Shown here one piece after another: positions 28,049 to 37,617 of a stretch of DNA of 64,000 nt. The stretch spans positions 102,867 to 166,866 of the forward strand of contig NZ_BMMK01000013.1 of NCBI RefSeq assembly GCF_014645795.1. Direction: 5' to 3'. Source of the DNA: Longimycelium tulufanense (GTDB taxonomy: Bacteria; Actinomycetota; Actinomycetes; Mycobacteriales; Pseudonocardiaceae). Every line of letters begins with the position of its first letter. The stretch's first letter is position 1. The notes beneath the pieces are model-generated. The model did not search any database. It saw only the letters and a program-made list of their open reading frames with translations, and was not told where the DNA came from. Both the position numbers and the translations under genes were made by a program.

Positions 28049-28075
28049 CCTCGAGTTAGGTCGAAGTTCTAGCGT
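28045..28075 (+). promoter_or_regulatory. MerR/SoxR-type promoter in front of the VOC gene
   Basis: TTGACC (28045) and TAGCGT (28070) are separated by 19 bp, the over-long spacing of MerR-family promoters. The spacer, TCGAGTTAGGTCGAAGTTC, carries an imperfect dyad in the position of SoxR boxes (consensus CCTCAAG..CTTGAGG). This suggests redox control of the VOC gene. No soxR gene is in the window. Confidence 0.5.
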
Positions 28076-28117
28076 GGAGGTTGAGAACGAACGGACACCG
28101 TCGAAGGGGTCAGCATC

Positions 28118-28504
28118 ATGGCGGTCTATCTCAACCACACCATCGTCCGGGCCCGTGACCGGGAGGCAACGGCAGACTTCTACGCGAAGACGTTCGGCTT
28201 CCGCGAACCCGCCGAGTTCGGACCGTTCCTGGTCCTGGAGACGGACAACGAGGTCAGTCTCGACGTCCTGCACGACGACGGCGAGATCGCCCCGCAGCAC
28301 TACGCCTTCCTCGTCAGCGAAAGCGAGTTCGACGAGATCTTCAGCCGGGTCCGCGAACAGGGGCTGACCTACTGGGCCGACCCGTACCACAACGAGCCCG
28401 GCAAGATCAACCACAACGACGGCGGCCGGGGCGTGTACTTCGACGACCCGAACGGCCACAAGCTGGAGATCATCACCCGCCCCTACGGCAGCGAGGACTC
28501 CTGA
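28118..28504 (+). CDS. VOC-superfamily (glyoxalase/dioxygenase fold) protein
   Basis: A 128-residue single VOC domain with two beta-alpha-beta-beta-beta modules: LNHTIVRARDREATADFYAK at the start and GRGVYFDDPNGHKLEIITRP at the end. Candidate metal ligands are His7, His near 62 and Glu near 118. Such small proteins are glyoxalases, epoxide or antibiotic-binding proteins, or dioxygenases. The SoxR-like promoter hints at a role in detoxifying reactive or redox-active compounds (inference). GAACGGAC-type ribosome site is weak. Confidence 0.85.
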   Translation: MAVYLNHTIVRARDREATADFYAKTFGFREPAEFGPFLVLETDNEVSLDVLHDDGEIAPQHYAFLVSESEFDEIFSRVREQGLTYWADPYHNEPGKINHNDGGRGVYFDDPNGHKLEIITRPYGSEDS

Positions 28505-28550
28505 TACTCACGGGGAAACCAAGCCCGGCCGACAAGTGGGCAACAACGAC

Positions 28551-28584
28551 GACGCGGCCTCTCCGACACCGGAGAGGCCGCGTC
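28551..28584. terminator. Bidirectional terminator
   Basis: GACGCGGCCTCTCC and GGAGAGGCCGCGTC form a perfect 14-bp stem with a 6-base loop, between the convergent VOC and glycosyltransferase genes. Confidence 0.82.
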
Positions 28585-28595
28585 ATGCCGGCGGT

Positions 28596-29512
28596 CTACC
28601 TGCGGAAGAAATGCTCCCGCTGGCCCAACCGAACCAGGCGCAGCCATTGCAGGAACGCCTTCGGATCACGTCGCACACCGAGGAAGTACAACCCGAACCG
28701 GACCACCTCGAGCAGGCCGAGTTTCCGCATCCCTGGCTGGGAAAGCAGATAACCCCGGTTCCGGTAGGTGTAGTAGCGCTTGACCTCGTTCTCCGGATCC
28801 TGGGCGTGGAACCGGCCTCCCAGCATCGGCTTGAACTCGTCCGAACCGTCGGGATGTACGTAGGCGGCCCGCAGCGACGTTCCGAACGGCAACCCGCTGC
28901 GCACCAGGCGCCGGTGGATCTCCACCTCGTCGCCCCGGACGAACAGCCGGTAGTCCGGCACCCCCACCACGTCGAGCGTGGACGCCCGGAACAACGCCCC
29001 GTTGAACAACGACGCGATGCCCGCCCGGAAGTCGCTTCCCAGCTCGGTGACGTTCCGCTTCCAGTTCAGGCCCCGCCGCAGCGGGAACGCCAGCCGGTCC
29101 GGCTGGTCGATGTTGACCACCATCGGCGACACCGCGGCCAGCCCCCGCCGCTCGGCCTCCGCCAACAACACCGCCAGGACGTTCTCGTCGGCTGGGTGCC
29201 CGTCGTCGTCGGCCAGCCACACCCACTCCGCGCCCAGCGCGAGCGCGTGCAGCATGCCCAGCGCGAACCCACCCGCACCGCCCAGGTTCCGGTGCGACGG
29301 CAGGTAGGTGGTCGGAACCGCGCAGTCCGCCACCACGTCCTCGGCCGGCCGGTCCGGGCCGTTGTCGACCACCACGAGGTGGTCGGGGACCCGGCTCTGC
29401 GCCGCGATCATCTTCAACCCGTCGGCCAGCAGCTCACGCCGGTGCCGGGTGACGATCACGGCCACCACCGCGCCCTTCGGCAACGGCGGCCGGACGGCCG
29501 AGGACTCCTCGC

Positions 29513-29516
<4 letters not shown>
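28596..29516 (-). CDS. glfT1: Galactofuranosyltransferase GlfT1-like (GT2)
   Basis: A 306-residue GT-A glycosyltransferase. The metal/nucleotide-binding Asp cluster is Asp103-105 in WLADDDGHP; DNGPDRPAED and RNLGGAGGFALG are typical of the galactofuranosyltransferase group, and RGDEVEIHRRL is the catalytic region. In mycobacteria GlfT1 adds the first galactofuranose residues to the lipid-linked arabinogalactan primer. Its ATG overlaps the wzt stop. The linkage to wzt/wzm and, further on, bpa reproduces the Rv3780-Rv3783 neighbourhood, which supports the assignment. Confidence 0.9.
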
Positions 29517-30334
<818 letters not shown>

Positions 30335-31237
30335 TCAGACCCAGTAGGAGACGCGGGAACGGTAATTCCGCAGGAAGATCAGTGCCAGAGCCCATCCCAC
30401 CACGGTGATGCCGCCGACCACGATCCAGTGCCGGGGCTCCACGGGCTGACCTAGCAGGGGGTCGCGCACGACGGCCACGTAGTGCAGGAACGGGTTCAAC
30501 TCGGCGTACTGCGCCCGGGGCGTGTTCGCGAGCAGCGCGTTGTCGTACTTCCAGACGATCGGCGTCATGAAGAACAACAACTGGGTGATGCTGCTGATGA
30601 TCGGTGGGATGTCGCGGAACCGTGTCGCGATGATGCCCACCAGCAGCGCCACCCACACGCCGTTGAGGGCCACCAGCATCAGCCCCGGGATGGCGAGCAG
30701 CGTGGCCAGCCCGAGCGGGTGCGGGAAGACCACCATCAGCACGACGTAGACCAGCAGGTTGTGCGCGAAGAACAGAGACTGTCGCCACACCATGCGGTAG
30801 ATGTGCACGCTCAGCGGTGCGGGCAGATGCTTGATCAGGCCCTCGTTGGTGATGAAGACCTCGGTGCCCTCGTTGATGCAACCCGCGATGAAGTTCCAGA
30901 CGATCAACCCGACCGCAACGTAGGGCAGAAACTCCGGGACCTCGGTTTTGAAGAGCGTGGAGTACAGGATGCCCAGTGCGACCGCGGTCATGGCGGTGCT
31001 CAGGGTGATCCAGAGCGGACCGATCACCGAGCGGCGGTACCGCTGCTTGATGTCCTGGAAGCCGAGGTGACCCCAGAGCGGGCGCTGGCGCCAGCCCTGG
31101 GCGAGGTCCTGGAACGCCCGCCGGAAGCTGCGGGACGGTGCGTGGGGCAGCGTGGGTGGCTGCTCGACCGTGCTGGGAGCTTGCACGGTAGCCGAGGGTA
31201 CCGGCGGGTCCGTGCTGGTCTTGCGGCGGTCTGTCAC
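30335..31237 (-). CDS. wzm: Polysaccharide export ABC transporter permease, Wzm type
   Basis: A 300-residue ABC-2 type permease with six hydrophobic helices and the conserved FQDIKQRYRRSVIGPLW amphipathic start. It ends with a helix and NYRSRVSYWV. The first 55 residues are Pro/Ser/Thr-rich and cytoplasmic. GTG 31237 overlaps the methyltransferase stop (GTGA), placing it in the same operon. Partner of the Wzt ATPase in exporting lipid-linked galactan. Confidence 0.9.
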   Translation of the reverse strand: MTDRRKTSTDPPVPSATVQAPSTVEQPPTLPHAPSRSFRRAFQDLAQGWRQRPLWGHLGFQDIKQRYRRSVIGPLWITLSTAMTAVALGILYSTLFKTEVPEFLPYVAVGLIVWNFIAGCINEGTEVFITNEGLIKHLPAPLSVHIYRMVWRQSLFFAHNLLVYVVLMVVFPHPLGLATLLAIPGLMLVALNGVWVALLVGIIATRFRDIPPIISSITQLLFFMTPIVWKYDNALLANTPRAQYAELNPFLHYVAVVRDPLLGQPVEPRHWIVVGGITVVGWALALIFLRNYRSRVSYWV

Positions 31238-32091
31238 GTTCCGGTCACGCGCACGACGACTTGCTCGTTGTCGATCGTGTACGCCTCGTACTTGAAACGG
31301 ACACCGGTCTTGGCGACGTACTCCTGCCACGCCCGGTACTCGTGGCACTGCCAGCCCGGGTAGTTGAAGAACTCGTCGAAGACGATGACGCTGCCCGGCT
31401 GCAGGCGGGGCCCGACCTGCTCCAGCACGGTCCTGGTCGACGAGTACAGGTCGGCGTCGACGTGCAGGAACGCCACCGGGCCCTGGTGCTCGGCCAGGAA
31501 GGCGGGCAGGGTGTCGTCGAACCAGCCCACCACCAGCTCGGCGCCGGGCACGTCGGGGAGCCCGTCCACGGTGAACATGCCGGCCGGGAACCCGGACCGC
31601 CAGCCCTCGGGCAGGCCCTGGAACGAGTCGAACCCGTAGACCTCCTTGCCCTCCCGGGCCTGGGCGATGATCTTGAGCGTGGTCCCGGTGTAGACGCCGA
31701 ACTCCAGCGCCATGCCTGCCTGCTCGTCGGCCAGTGACAGGGCGTAGTCGAGGGTGGCGTGCGGGTGCGGGAAGTGCGGCACCGGCCCCATCCGCTCCCG
31801 AACGAGCCGGGCGCTCTCGGTGGCGGCCTCCCTCTCGCCCGCGTACAGCAGGTCCCGCCGGGCGCGGATCTCGAACTCCTTGACCGCCTGGATCACCCGT
31901 TCGACCTCGCGGTGAACCTCCGCACGCAGCTCGCGAAGCTCAGCCAGCTGGCCGTTCAGCTCGTCCATCTGCTGCCGGTGGTAGCGGGCAACCACATCGT
32001 CCACCGCACGCATGAGCTTCGCCCGGAGTATCTCGCGGGCCCGGTTCAGCGCCTCGTGGAGCACGTCGAGGTCCTTTCGCCGCGTGACCAC
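31234..32091 (-). CDS. TylF/macrocin O-methyltransferase-like protein
   Basis: About 285 residues. The C-terminal two thirds is a class I SAM methyltransferase of the TylF family: ALEFGVYTGTTLKIIA (SAM motif I), VYGFDSFQGLPEGW, and FLHVDADLYSST with the metal-binding Asp residues. The N-terminal third is a predicted coiled coil (QQMDELNGQLAELRELRAE). Start GTG 32091 is the first sensible one. It heads the galactan export operon and may methylate a glycan. Its start is only about 70 bp from the Zur-like box A that faces the ABC importer, so it could share that control. Confidence 0.82.
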   Translation of the reverse strand: MVTRRKDLDVLHEALNRAREILRAKLMRAVDDVVARYHRQQMDELNGQLAELRELRAEVHREVERVIQAVKEFEIRARRDLLYAGEREAATESARLVRERMGPVPHFPHPHATLDYALSLADEQAGMALEFGVYTGTTLKIIAQAREGKEVYGFDSFQGLPEGWRSGFPAGMFTVDGLPDVPGAELVVGWFDDTLPAFLAEHQGPVAFLHVDADLYSSTRTVLEQVGPRLQPGSVIVFDEFFNYPGWQCHEYRAWQEYVAKTGVRFKYEAYTIDNEQVVVRVTGT

Positions 32092-32161
32092 GTGGTCATC
32101 GTATGTGAGCCTGGTGTGATGCCCGACACTGGTCTCCTTCGGGAGCGGTGGACGAGTTAAA

Positions 32162-32176
32162 TGAAAACAGTTATCG
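32162..32176. promoter_or_regulatory. Zur-like box A
   Basis: TGAAAACAGTTATCG matches the actinobacterial Zur-box consensus TGAAAATGATTTTCA at 10 of 15 positions and is an imperfect dyad (GAAAAC/GTTATC). It is nearly the same as box B at 39028: over a 20-base window starting at GA, 16 positions agree, including a shared downstream TATTCG. It lies 50 bp upstream of the binding-protein ATG, in an AT-rich patch, and is a good place for a repressor. Confidence 0.6.
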
Positions 32177-32225
32177 TATTCGTCTGCGTCGTCCGTCCTG
32201 CCGGTCCGCCTCCTGGGGGTATCCC

Positions 32226-33212
32226 ATGCGCCTTGCGCGCGCTGCCGCCGTCCTTGCCGGTACCGCCCTGCTGGCCAGTTGCTCCAGTGCCACCTCGTCC
32301 GCCCCGCCGAACCAGTCGCCACCGAGCATCAATGTCTCGGTCGCACCGTTGGAGCCGGCCCTGCACGTCACCGACCCCCACGGCCAGGAAATCACCCTGC
32401 CCGCGGCGCCGGAGCGGATTGTCTGCCTCACTGGTCTCTGCGACGACGCCCTTGCCGAACTGGGCGTGAAACCGGCCGGCACCAGTAGCCCGACCTTGCT
32501 CACACACCCCGCGCTCCTCGGCGCCGCCGGGGCAGGGGTAGCGGTGGTGCCTGGCACCTTCGGCAGCGAGGACGTCGAGGCCGTCGCCGGCATGCGACCA
32601 GACCTGGTCATCGGCCTGGAGGGCGTGCACGACGCCCTCCGCCCCGCCATCACCAGGTTCGCGCCGCTGTGGACGGTGGGGCCGAAGGACTGGCAGGAAA
32701 GCGTCGGCTACCTCCGTGCGCTGGGTGCACTGACGGGAAGGACCCAGCAGGCCGCCGATGCCGAGCGGCGGTTCCGGCAGAAGCTGGCTGACGCGGTGCG
32801 CACCAGCCGGGAGCGGGGCCTGCGGGACCGCACGGTCCTCGTGATGTACGGCAGCGCCGACTCGATCAGCGTCGACACCGCCGACTCCCTCACCGGCCGG
32901 CTGCTCGGTGAGCTGTTCGGCTACCCCTGGCCGGCCAGGGGCACCGACGCCGACACGGCGAGCACCTACAGCGTCGAGGAGATCCTGGCCAAGCAGCCGG
33001 ACGTCGTGTTCGTCTACTCCCTGCTGTTCAGCCCCACCGACAAGAAGCTGTCCGAACAACTCGCGGACAACCCGGTGTGGGGCCAGGTGAAGGCCGTCCA
33101 ACACGGCAACGTCCACGAGACGCACGCCAAGCTGTGGGGCGCCGGTCGCGGGACCCGCAGCCTCGGCGCCATCGTCGACGAAGCACTGGACAAGGTTGCC
33201 GCCGCCCGGTGA
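32226..33212 (+). CDS. FecB/BtuF-type metallophore-binding lipoprotein
   Basis: A 328-residue ABC substrate-binding protein. The lipobox LLASC puts the lipidated Cys at 19. The fold is the helical-backbone siderophore/cobalamin class: RIVCLTGLCDDALAELGVKP, MRPDLVIGLEGVH and a C-terminal IVDEALDKVAA. There is no His/Asp-rich metal loop of the ZnuA type, so the ligand is more likely a metal chelate than a free ion. First gene of a four-gene importer operon with overlapping genes. The Zur-like box A sits in its promoter region. Confidence 0.88.
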   Translation: MRLARAAAVLAGTALLASCSSATSSAPPNQSPPSINVSVAPLEPALHVTDPHGQEITLPAAPERIVCLTGLCDDALAELGVKPAGTSSPTLLTHPALLGAAGAGVAVVPGTFGSEDVEAVAGMRPDLVIGLEGVHDALRPAITRFAPLWTVGPKDWQESVGYLRALGALTGRTQQAADAERRFRQKLADAVRTSRERGLRDRTVLVMYGSADSISVDTADSLTGRLLGELFGYPWPARGTDADTASTYSVEEILAKQPDVVFVYSLLFSPTDKKLSEQLADNPVWGQVKAVQHGNVHETHAKLWGAGRGTRSLGAIVDEALDKVAAAR

Positions 33213-34174
33213 GAGAACGGCTGCTCGTCGGCGGCGCGCTGGTGGCCGCGGCCGTGGCCACGTTGTGCGTGGGCACCCCGTTCGTGTCCCCCGTTCGCCT
33301 CGCCGACGCCCTGACCGGCTCCGGCCTGGAACACGCGTTGGTCGTGCAGGTGCGGGCCCCACGCCTCGCCCTCGGCCTGCTGGCCGGTGCGGCGCTGGGC
33401 GTGGCGGGCCTGCTGCTCCAGGAGTCGCTGCGCAACCCGTTGGCCGTCCCGGAGCTGCTGGGCGTCTCCGGCGGTGCGGCGGCGGCCGTCGGGGCCTGCG
33501 TGGTGTGGGCCCTGCCGGTTCCAGGTGCCCCGCTGGTGCCCGCCCTGGCCGGCGGTGTCACCGGCGGGCTGCTCACCCTCCTCGCCGTGCGCGGTGCCGT
33601 TGGTCCCGCCGCGGCGCTGCTGACCGGGGCGGCCGTCAGCGCGGGAATGCAGGCCCTCCTGCTCGTCGCGGTGTCCATGTCCGACTCGCGCGAGCAGGGG
33701 GTGCTGTTTCGCTACCTCCTCGGCTCCCTCACCGGCACCACCTGGTCGACGGCGGTCGCGGCCGTGCCCGGGCTCCTCGCGGCCCTGCCCTTGGCCGTGC
33801 TCGCGGTGCCCGCTCTCGGGGTACTGCGGCTCGGTGATGAGACGGCGGAGGCGGTCGGCCTGCGCGCCGGACCGGCCCGCGTCGCCGTACTGGCCATCGC
33901 GTGCGTTCTGGTGGCCGCCGTGGTGGGCCCGACGGGGCCGATCGCATGGGTGGGGCTGCTGGCACCCGCCCTGGCCCGGCGGTTCCGTTCGGACTCCCGG
34001 GCACGGCTTGGTTGGTCGGCGGCGTTCGGTGCCCTGGTCGTTGCCGTCGCCGACCTCGTCGCCCGCACGTTGCTGTACCCGGTGGAACTGCCCGTGGGCG
34101 GGCTGACCGCGGTGGTCGCGGTGGTGGTTGGGCTCGCCCTGCTGCGTCGGCGGCGCGCGGAGGCCCTGGGATGA
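33209..34174 (+). CDS. FecCD-family ABC transporter permease 1
   Basis: A 321-residue permease of the FecCD/BtuC family, with nine to ten hydrophobic segments. Family motifs: RAPRLALGLLAGAALGVAG, LQESLRNPLAVPELLGVSGG and the ATPase-contact region AEAVGLRAGPARV, then GPTGPIAWVGLLAPALARR. GTG 33209 overlaps the binding-protein stop (GTGA). It forms the transport channel with the second permease. Confidence 0.92.
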   Translation: MRERLLVGGALVAAAVATLCVGTPFVSPVRLADALTGSGLEHALVVQVRAPRLALGLLAGAALGVAGLLLQESLRNPLAVPELLGVSGGAAAAVGACVVWALPVPGAPLVPALAGGVTGGLLTLLAVRGAVGPAAALLTGAAVSAGMQALLLVAVSMSDSREQGVLFRYLLGSLTGTTWSTAVAAVPGLLAALPLAVLAVPALGVLRLGDETAEAVGLRAGPARVAVLAIACVLVAAVVGPTGPIAWVGLLAPALARRFRSDSRARLGWSAAFGALVVAVADLVARTLLYPVELPVGGLTAVVAVVVGLALLRRRRAEALG

Positions 34175-35169
34175 GGAAGCTCGCGTGGCTGCTTCTCGCG
34201 GTGGCCGCTGCCGCCCTGGCCCAACTCGTGATCGGGCCCGCGGTCGGTCCGGTGGCCTCGGTGCGGGCCCTGTTCGGTACGGCCGACGGCACGACCGCAC
34301 GGATCGTCGGTGGGCTGCGGGTCCCCCGGGTGTTGGTCGCCCTCGCCGCGGGCGCCTGTCTCGGCCTGGCCGGTGCGGTGCTCCAGGCGGTCCTCCGCAA
34401 CCCCCTGGCTGCACCGGAGGTGACCGGGGTCGGCTCCGGGGCCGTGCTCGGCGCCGTGACGGCGACCGTGTTCGGCGCGGCCGGTGCCCCGAACGTCCTT
34501 GCCGCCGCGGCGGTCGTCGGCGGCACGCTGGGCGGTGGGGTGCTGTGGCTGGTGGCGGCCCGCACCGCCGCCGAACCGGTTCGCCTCGCCGTGCTGGGGG
34601 TGGTCGTGTCGGCGGTGCTGGCCGGGCTGAGCCTGGTGTTGCTGACCGCGCGCCCGCAGCTCGCCGGGGCGGTCGCGCGCTGGCTGGTCGGCTCCCTCGC
34701 CAGCCGGACCTGGGAACACTGGCACGCGTTGTGGCCGTGGCTGATCGTGGTGATGTCCGCACTCGCGCTACTCGGCCCCGCCCTGGACCTGCTTGCGGTG
34801 GACGACGATCACGTCCGTGGCGTCGGACTGGCGGTCGGGCCGTGGCGGGTCGCAGCACTCGGGGCGGCCGTGCTCGCGGTGGCAACGGCGGTGTCGGCGG
34901 TCGGCGCGATGTCCTTCGTGGGGCTACTCGCCCCGCATGCCGCACGCCTGCTCGTTGGCGCAGAACACCGTGTGCTGCTGCCTGCAGCCGCGATGTCCGG
35001 TGCGGCGGCCGTGGCCGGTGCTGATGCGTTGGCGCAGGCGGTGAACTCGCTGGCGGGTGGTCAGCGCATGGGTGTGCCCGCGGGCGCAATCACGGCAATG
35101 GTCGGGGCCATGGTGTTGGTCGCGGTGGCGCGGCGAAGTTCGCGTTCGATCCTAAGAGGGTGTGGGTGA
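34171..35169 (+). CDS. FecCD-family ABC transporter permease 2
   Basis: A 332-residue FecCD permease paired with the preceding one. Motifs: LRVPRVLVALAAGACLGLAG, LQAVLRNPLAAPEVTGVGSG, GVGLAVGPWRVAALG and GAMSFVGLLAPHAARLLVG, which is the usual end of the family. ATG 34171 overlaps the upstream stop by 4 bases. The stop lies inside the start region of the ATPase gene. Confidence 0.92.
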   Translation: MRKLAWLLLAVAAAALAQLVIGPAVGPVASVRALFGTADGTTARIVGGLRVPRVLVALAAGACLGLAGAVLQAVLRNPLAAPEVTGVGSGAVLGAVTATVFGAAGAPNVLAAAAVVGGTLGGGVLWLVAARTAAEPVRLAVLGVVVSAVLAGLSLVLLTARPQLAGAVARWLVGSLASRTWEHWHALWPWLIVVMSALALLGPALDLLAVDDDHVRGVGLAVGPWRVAALGAAVLAVATAVSAVGAMSFVGLLAPHAARLLVGAEHRVLLPAAAMSGAAAVAGADALAQAVNSLAGGQRMGVPAGAITAMVGAMVLVAVARRSSRSILRGCG

Positions 35170-35948
35170 ACCCGGTCGAGGCGCGCGGCATATCGGTCCA
35201 CTATGGACCTCGTGTCATTCTGTCCGAAGTGGACGTCTCGGTGCGGGCGGGCGACTGGCTCGCCCTGGTGGGCCGCAACGGGTGCGGCAAGACCACCCTG
35301 CTGCGGGTGCTGGCCGGTCTGCAACGACCCCGGGCCGGCGAGGTTCGGCTGGGCGGGGATGACCTGCGCCGACTTTCCCGGCGCTCGGTGGCTCGCCGGC
35401 TGGCCGTTCTCCCGCAGGCGATGCCGGCCGTGCCCGGCCTGACCGTGCGGCAACTCGTCCGGCAGGGAAGGTATGCGGTACGTGGGCCGCTCGGGATGCT
35501 TCGTGCCGGGGACGATGAGGCCGTACGGCGGGCGCTGGCCGAGACCGGGGTCGGGGCCCATGCGGACACGCCCGTGGACCGACTCTCCGGTGGCGAGCGG
35601 CAACGGGTCCGGCTGGCGTTGGCACTGGCCCAGGACGCGCCCGTGCTGCTACTCGACGAACCCACGACCTACCTCGATGTCCGGCACCAGCTCGAGGTTC
35701 TGGACCTGGTGACCCGGCTGCGCGCCGAGCGTGGCCTGACCGTGGTCGCCGTGCTCCACGACCTCGCGCAGGCCGCGCGTTTCGCCGACCACGTACTCGC
35801 CCTCCGGGACGGCCGGGTGCACGCCGACGGACCCGCCACGGAGGTCGTGGATTCCGACCTCCTCGCTGAGGTCTTCGGTGTGCGGGGCCGCGTCTGGCAC
35901 GACTCCGTGACCGGCCGGCCCACCTGTGTCTACGACGCTGTTCTCTGA
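35160..35948 (+). CDS. FecE-type ABC transporter ATPase
   Basis: A 262-residue ABC ATPase. Walker A is GRNGCGKTT, the Q-loop is PQAMPAVPGLTV, the signature is LSGGERQRVRLAL and Walker B is VLLLDEPTTYLD, followed by the H-loop VLHDLAQAAR; these spellings are typical of siderophore and cobalamin importers. GTG 35160 (or GTG 35166) overlaps the second permease. It completes a FecBCDE-type importer. It is probably expressed from the box A promoter. Confidence 0.92.
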   Translation: MWVNPVEARGISVHYGPRVILSEVDVSVRAGDWLALVGRNGCGKTTLLRVLAGLQRPRAGEVRLGGDDLRRLSRRSVARRLAVLPQAMPAVPGLTVRQLVRQGRYAVRGPLGMLRAGDDEAVRRALAETGVGAHADTPVDRLSGGERQRVRLALALAQDAPVLLLDEPTTYLDVRHQLEVLDLVTRLRAERGLTVVAVLHDLAQAARFADHVLALRDGRVHADGPATEVVDSDLLAEVFGVRGRVWHDSVTGRPTCVYDAVL

Positions 35949-36096
35949 GGTGTGGGGATGAGCAGCAGCGCCCGTCCGCGGTGTGCCCGACCATCCGGTA
36001 CACCTCTGTGCTACTCGCGCCGTGACCCACCATCGCGGCGGGGCGGCCGGAGAGTGGCCGAAAACGTCCGCGGGTACCCGGGGCCGGGCCTCTCCT

Positions 36097-36933
36097 TCAT
36101 TCGCCCGGGGCGCGGAGCACGTCCGCCAGTGACCTCGCCGGATGGCCGGTGATGTCCGGTACGGCACTGCTCACGCCTTCCAGCTCACCGGCCGCGATCG
36201 CCGTGTAGGTCGACACCCACGCGTCGACCTGCCAGTCCGGTGCGCCGAACCCGGCACGCGAGTCGTATGCCTCCGGAACAGTTTCCGGGTAGTAGGTCGT
36301 CTTGCGCCCGGTCACCGTGGTGATGACTTCGGCAACCTCGTCCAGAGTGAGCGACTGCGGCCCGGTCAGGTCGTAGGTCGCCCCGACGTGTGTGTCGGGG
36401 GAACGCAGGACAACGCTGGCGACATCGGCGACATCGTCCAGCGCTACGGCGGCAACGCGCCCCTGCCCCGCCGGTCCCCGGATCACCCCGTCGTCGCCCC
36501 TCATCAGGGCTAGGAAGTCGGCGTACAGGTTGTCCCGCAGGAACGTGAAACGGAGTCCACTTCCCCGGATGTGCTCCTCGGTGAACCAGTGATCGCGGGC
36601 GAACGTGAAGGTCGCGGACGGGCTGGCCCCAGCGAACGACGTATAGACGAGGTGCTGGATCCCCACGGCTGCTGCGGCGTCGGCAAAGGTGCGGTGCTCC
36701 GTCATCCGTTGCGGGCTCTCGGTAGCCGACACCATGAACACCGTGTCGGCACCTTCCAGGGCACGTCGGACCGCTGCACCGTCGCCGTACTCCGCCTCGA
36801 CGGCTGTCGCACCATCGAGCTGGGGAGCGCGGGAAAGATCACGCACGACCAGCCGTTGCGGCACTCCGGCTCGGGCGAGCCGACGAGCTACCCGGCCACC
36901 CAGCCGGCCGGTGGAACCGGTCACAACAAGCAC
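36097..36933 (-). CDS. NmrA-like NAD(P)-binding oxidoreductase
   Basis: A 278-residue atypical short-chain dehydrogenase. The N-terminal Rossmann motif is TGSTGRLGGRVARRLA. DTVFMVSATESPQR and QHLVYTSFAGASPSATFTFARDH match QorB/NmrA-like quinone reductases or redox sensors. It starts at GTG 36933 and is monocistronic on the minus strand. It sits inside the accessory block between the importer and the RiPP genes but has no clear link to them. Confidence 0.85.
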   Translation of the reverse strand: MLVVTGSTGRLGGRVARRLARAGVPQRLVVRDLSRAPQLDGATAVEAEYGDGAAVRRALEGADTVFMVSATESPQRMTEHRTFADAAAAVGIQHLVYTSFAGASPSATFTFARDHWFTEEHIRGSGLRFTFLRDNLYADFLALMRGDDGVIRGPAGQGRVAAVALDDVADVASVVLRSPDTHVGATYDLTGPQSLTLDEVAEVITTVTGRKTTYYPETVPEAYDSRAGFGAPDWQVDAWVSTYTAIAAGELEGVSSAVPDITGHPARSLADVLRAPGE

Positions 36934-37617
36934 GCTCGTAAGCTAGCCAACCTCCTGCCGTCCCGCCGGTTGGGGTAACCCTGCCGAGACTTGGTGCTTC
37001 CGCTGCCGACGGAGCACCCGTGCGGGCGAGTCCCCTGATGTGCCCGGCCAGCGCGGTAACCGCGGCCAGGCAGAAGCATCGACGCGTCTCATCCACCAGC
37101 GTCAGGGGTGAGGGGCCGCAAGGGCAATGGCCGGCAGCTCCTCGTGCTGATGGGGCGTAGCCCCGACCGGCTCCCTAGCTGTCTCGGCACGCTCTTGGTT
37201 GCCTTCTCGGACACATTCGTCGATAGCGCCAATGGAAGATCGTTGGCGCCACACCCGGGCTGGCGCCGCCGCGATCGTGATCAGCCAGTAGGAGGCGACT
37301 AGGACCCCAGCAGGCAAGCAGGCAACACGTCCACCGGCAGGCCACACGGGCCCGTGGGTGCTCGCGCGGGGGCATACCCGTCGGATCCTCGACTCGTCGC
37401 CGGCCCGCCGGGTGGTACCGGTACGTCCTGGTCCCGGCGCGGCTACGTCTATCCGCCCATTGCTGGGGCCGGTCGTGCGGCCGCTCCCCGAACGTCCCCG
37501 CACCGCAGCGGATACGGCCACCCCTGTCGCTGGGTCCGGCGGTGCAAAGGTCCGCTGCGCTTACTTCCCTTGCCCCAGCGACCACGCCTTCCTACGCACA
37601 GTGGAAACCCTCGCATC
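36934..37617. other. Gene-poor region holding duplication debris
   Basis: 684 bp with no intact gene. The right part lies downstream of the MFS gene. A degenerate copy of part of the MFS gene is recognised at 37215-37330 and listed separately. Otherwise nothing supported. Confidence 0.5.
37215..37330 (-). pseudogene. Remnant of an MFS transporter gene
   Basis: On the minus strand a short frame reads GVLVASYWLITIAAAPA, close to GVLVASHWLITGAAASA of the intact MFS protein encoded at 37618-38886. At DNA level, GATCAGCCAGTAGGAGGCGA resembles GATCAGCCAGTGGGAGGCGA near 37936 and the similarity continues on both sides with small gaps. It is a fragment of about 115 bp, without start or conserved ends, and is read as debris of a second gene copy. 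Confidence 0.7.

Noticed and set aside
33014..35089. Open frame of 691 codons on the minus strand
   Set aside because: Shadow of the FecCD permease genes, very Arg/Pro-rich.
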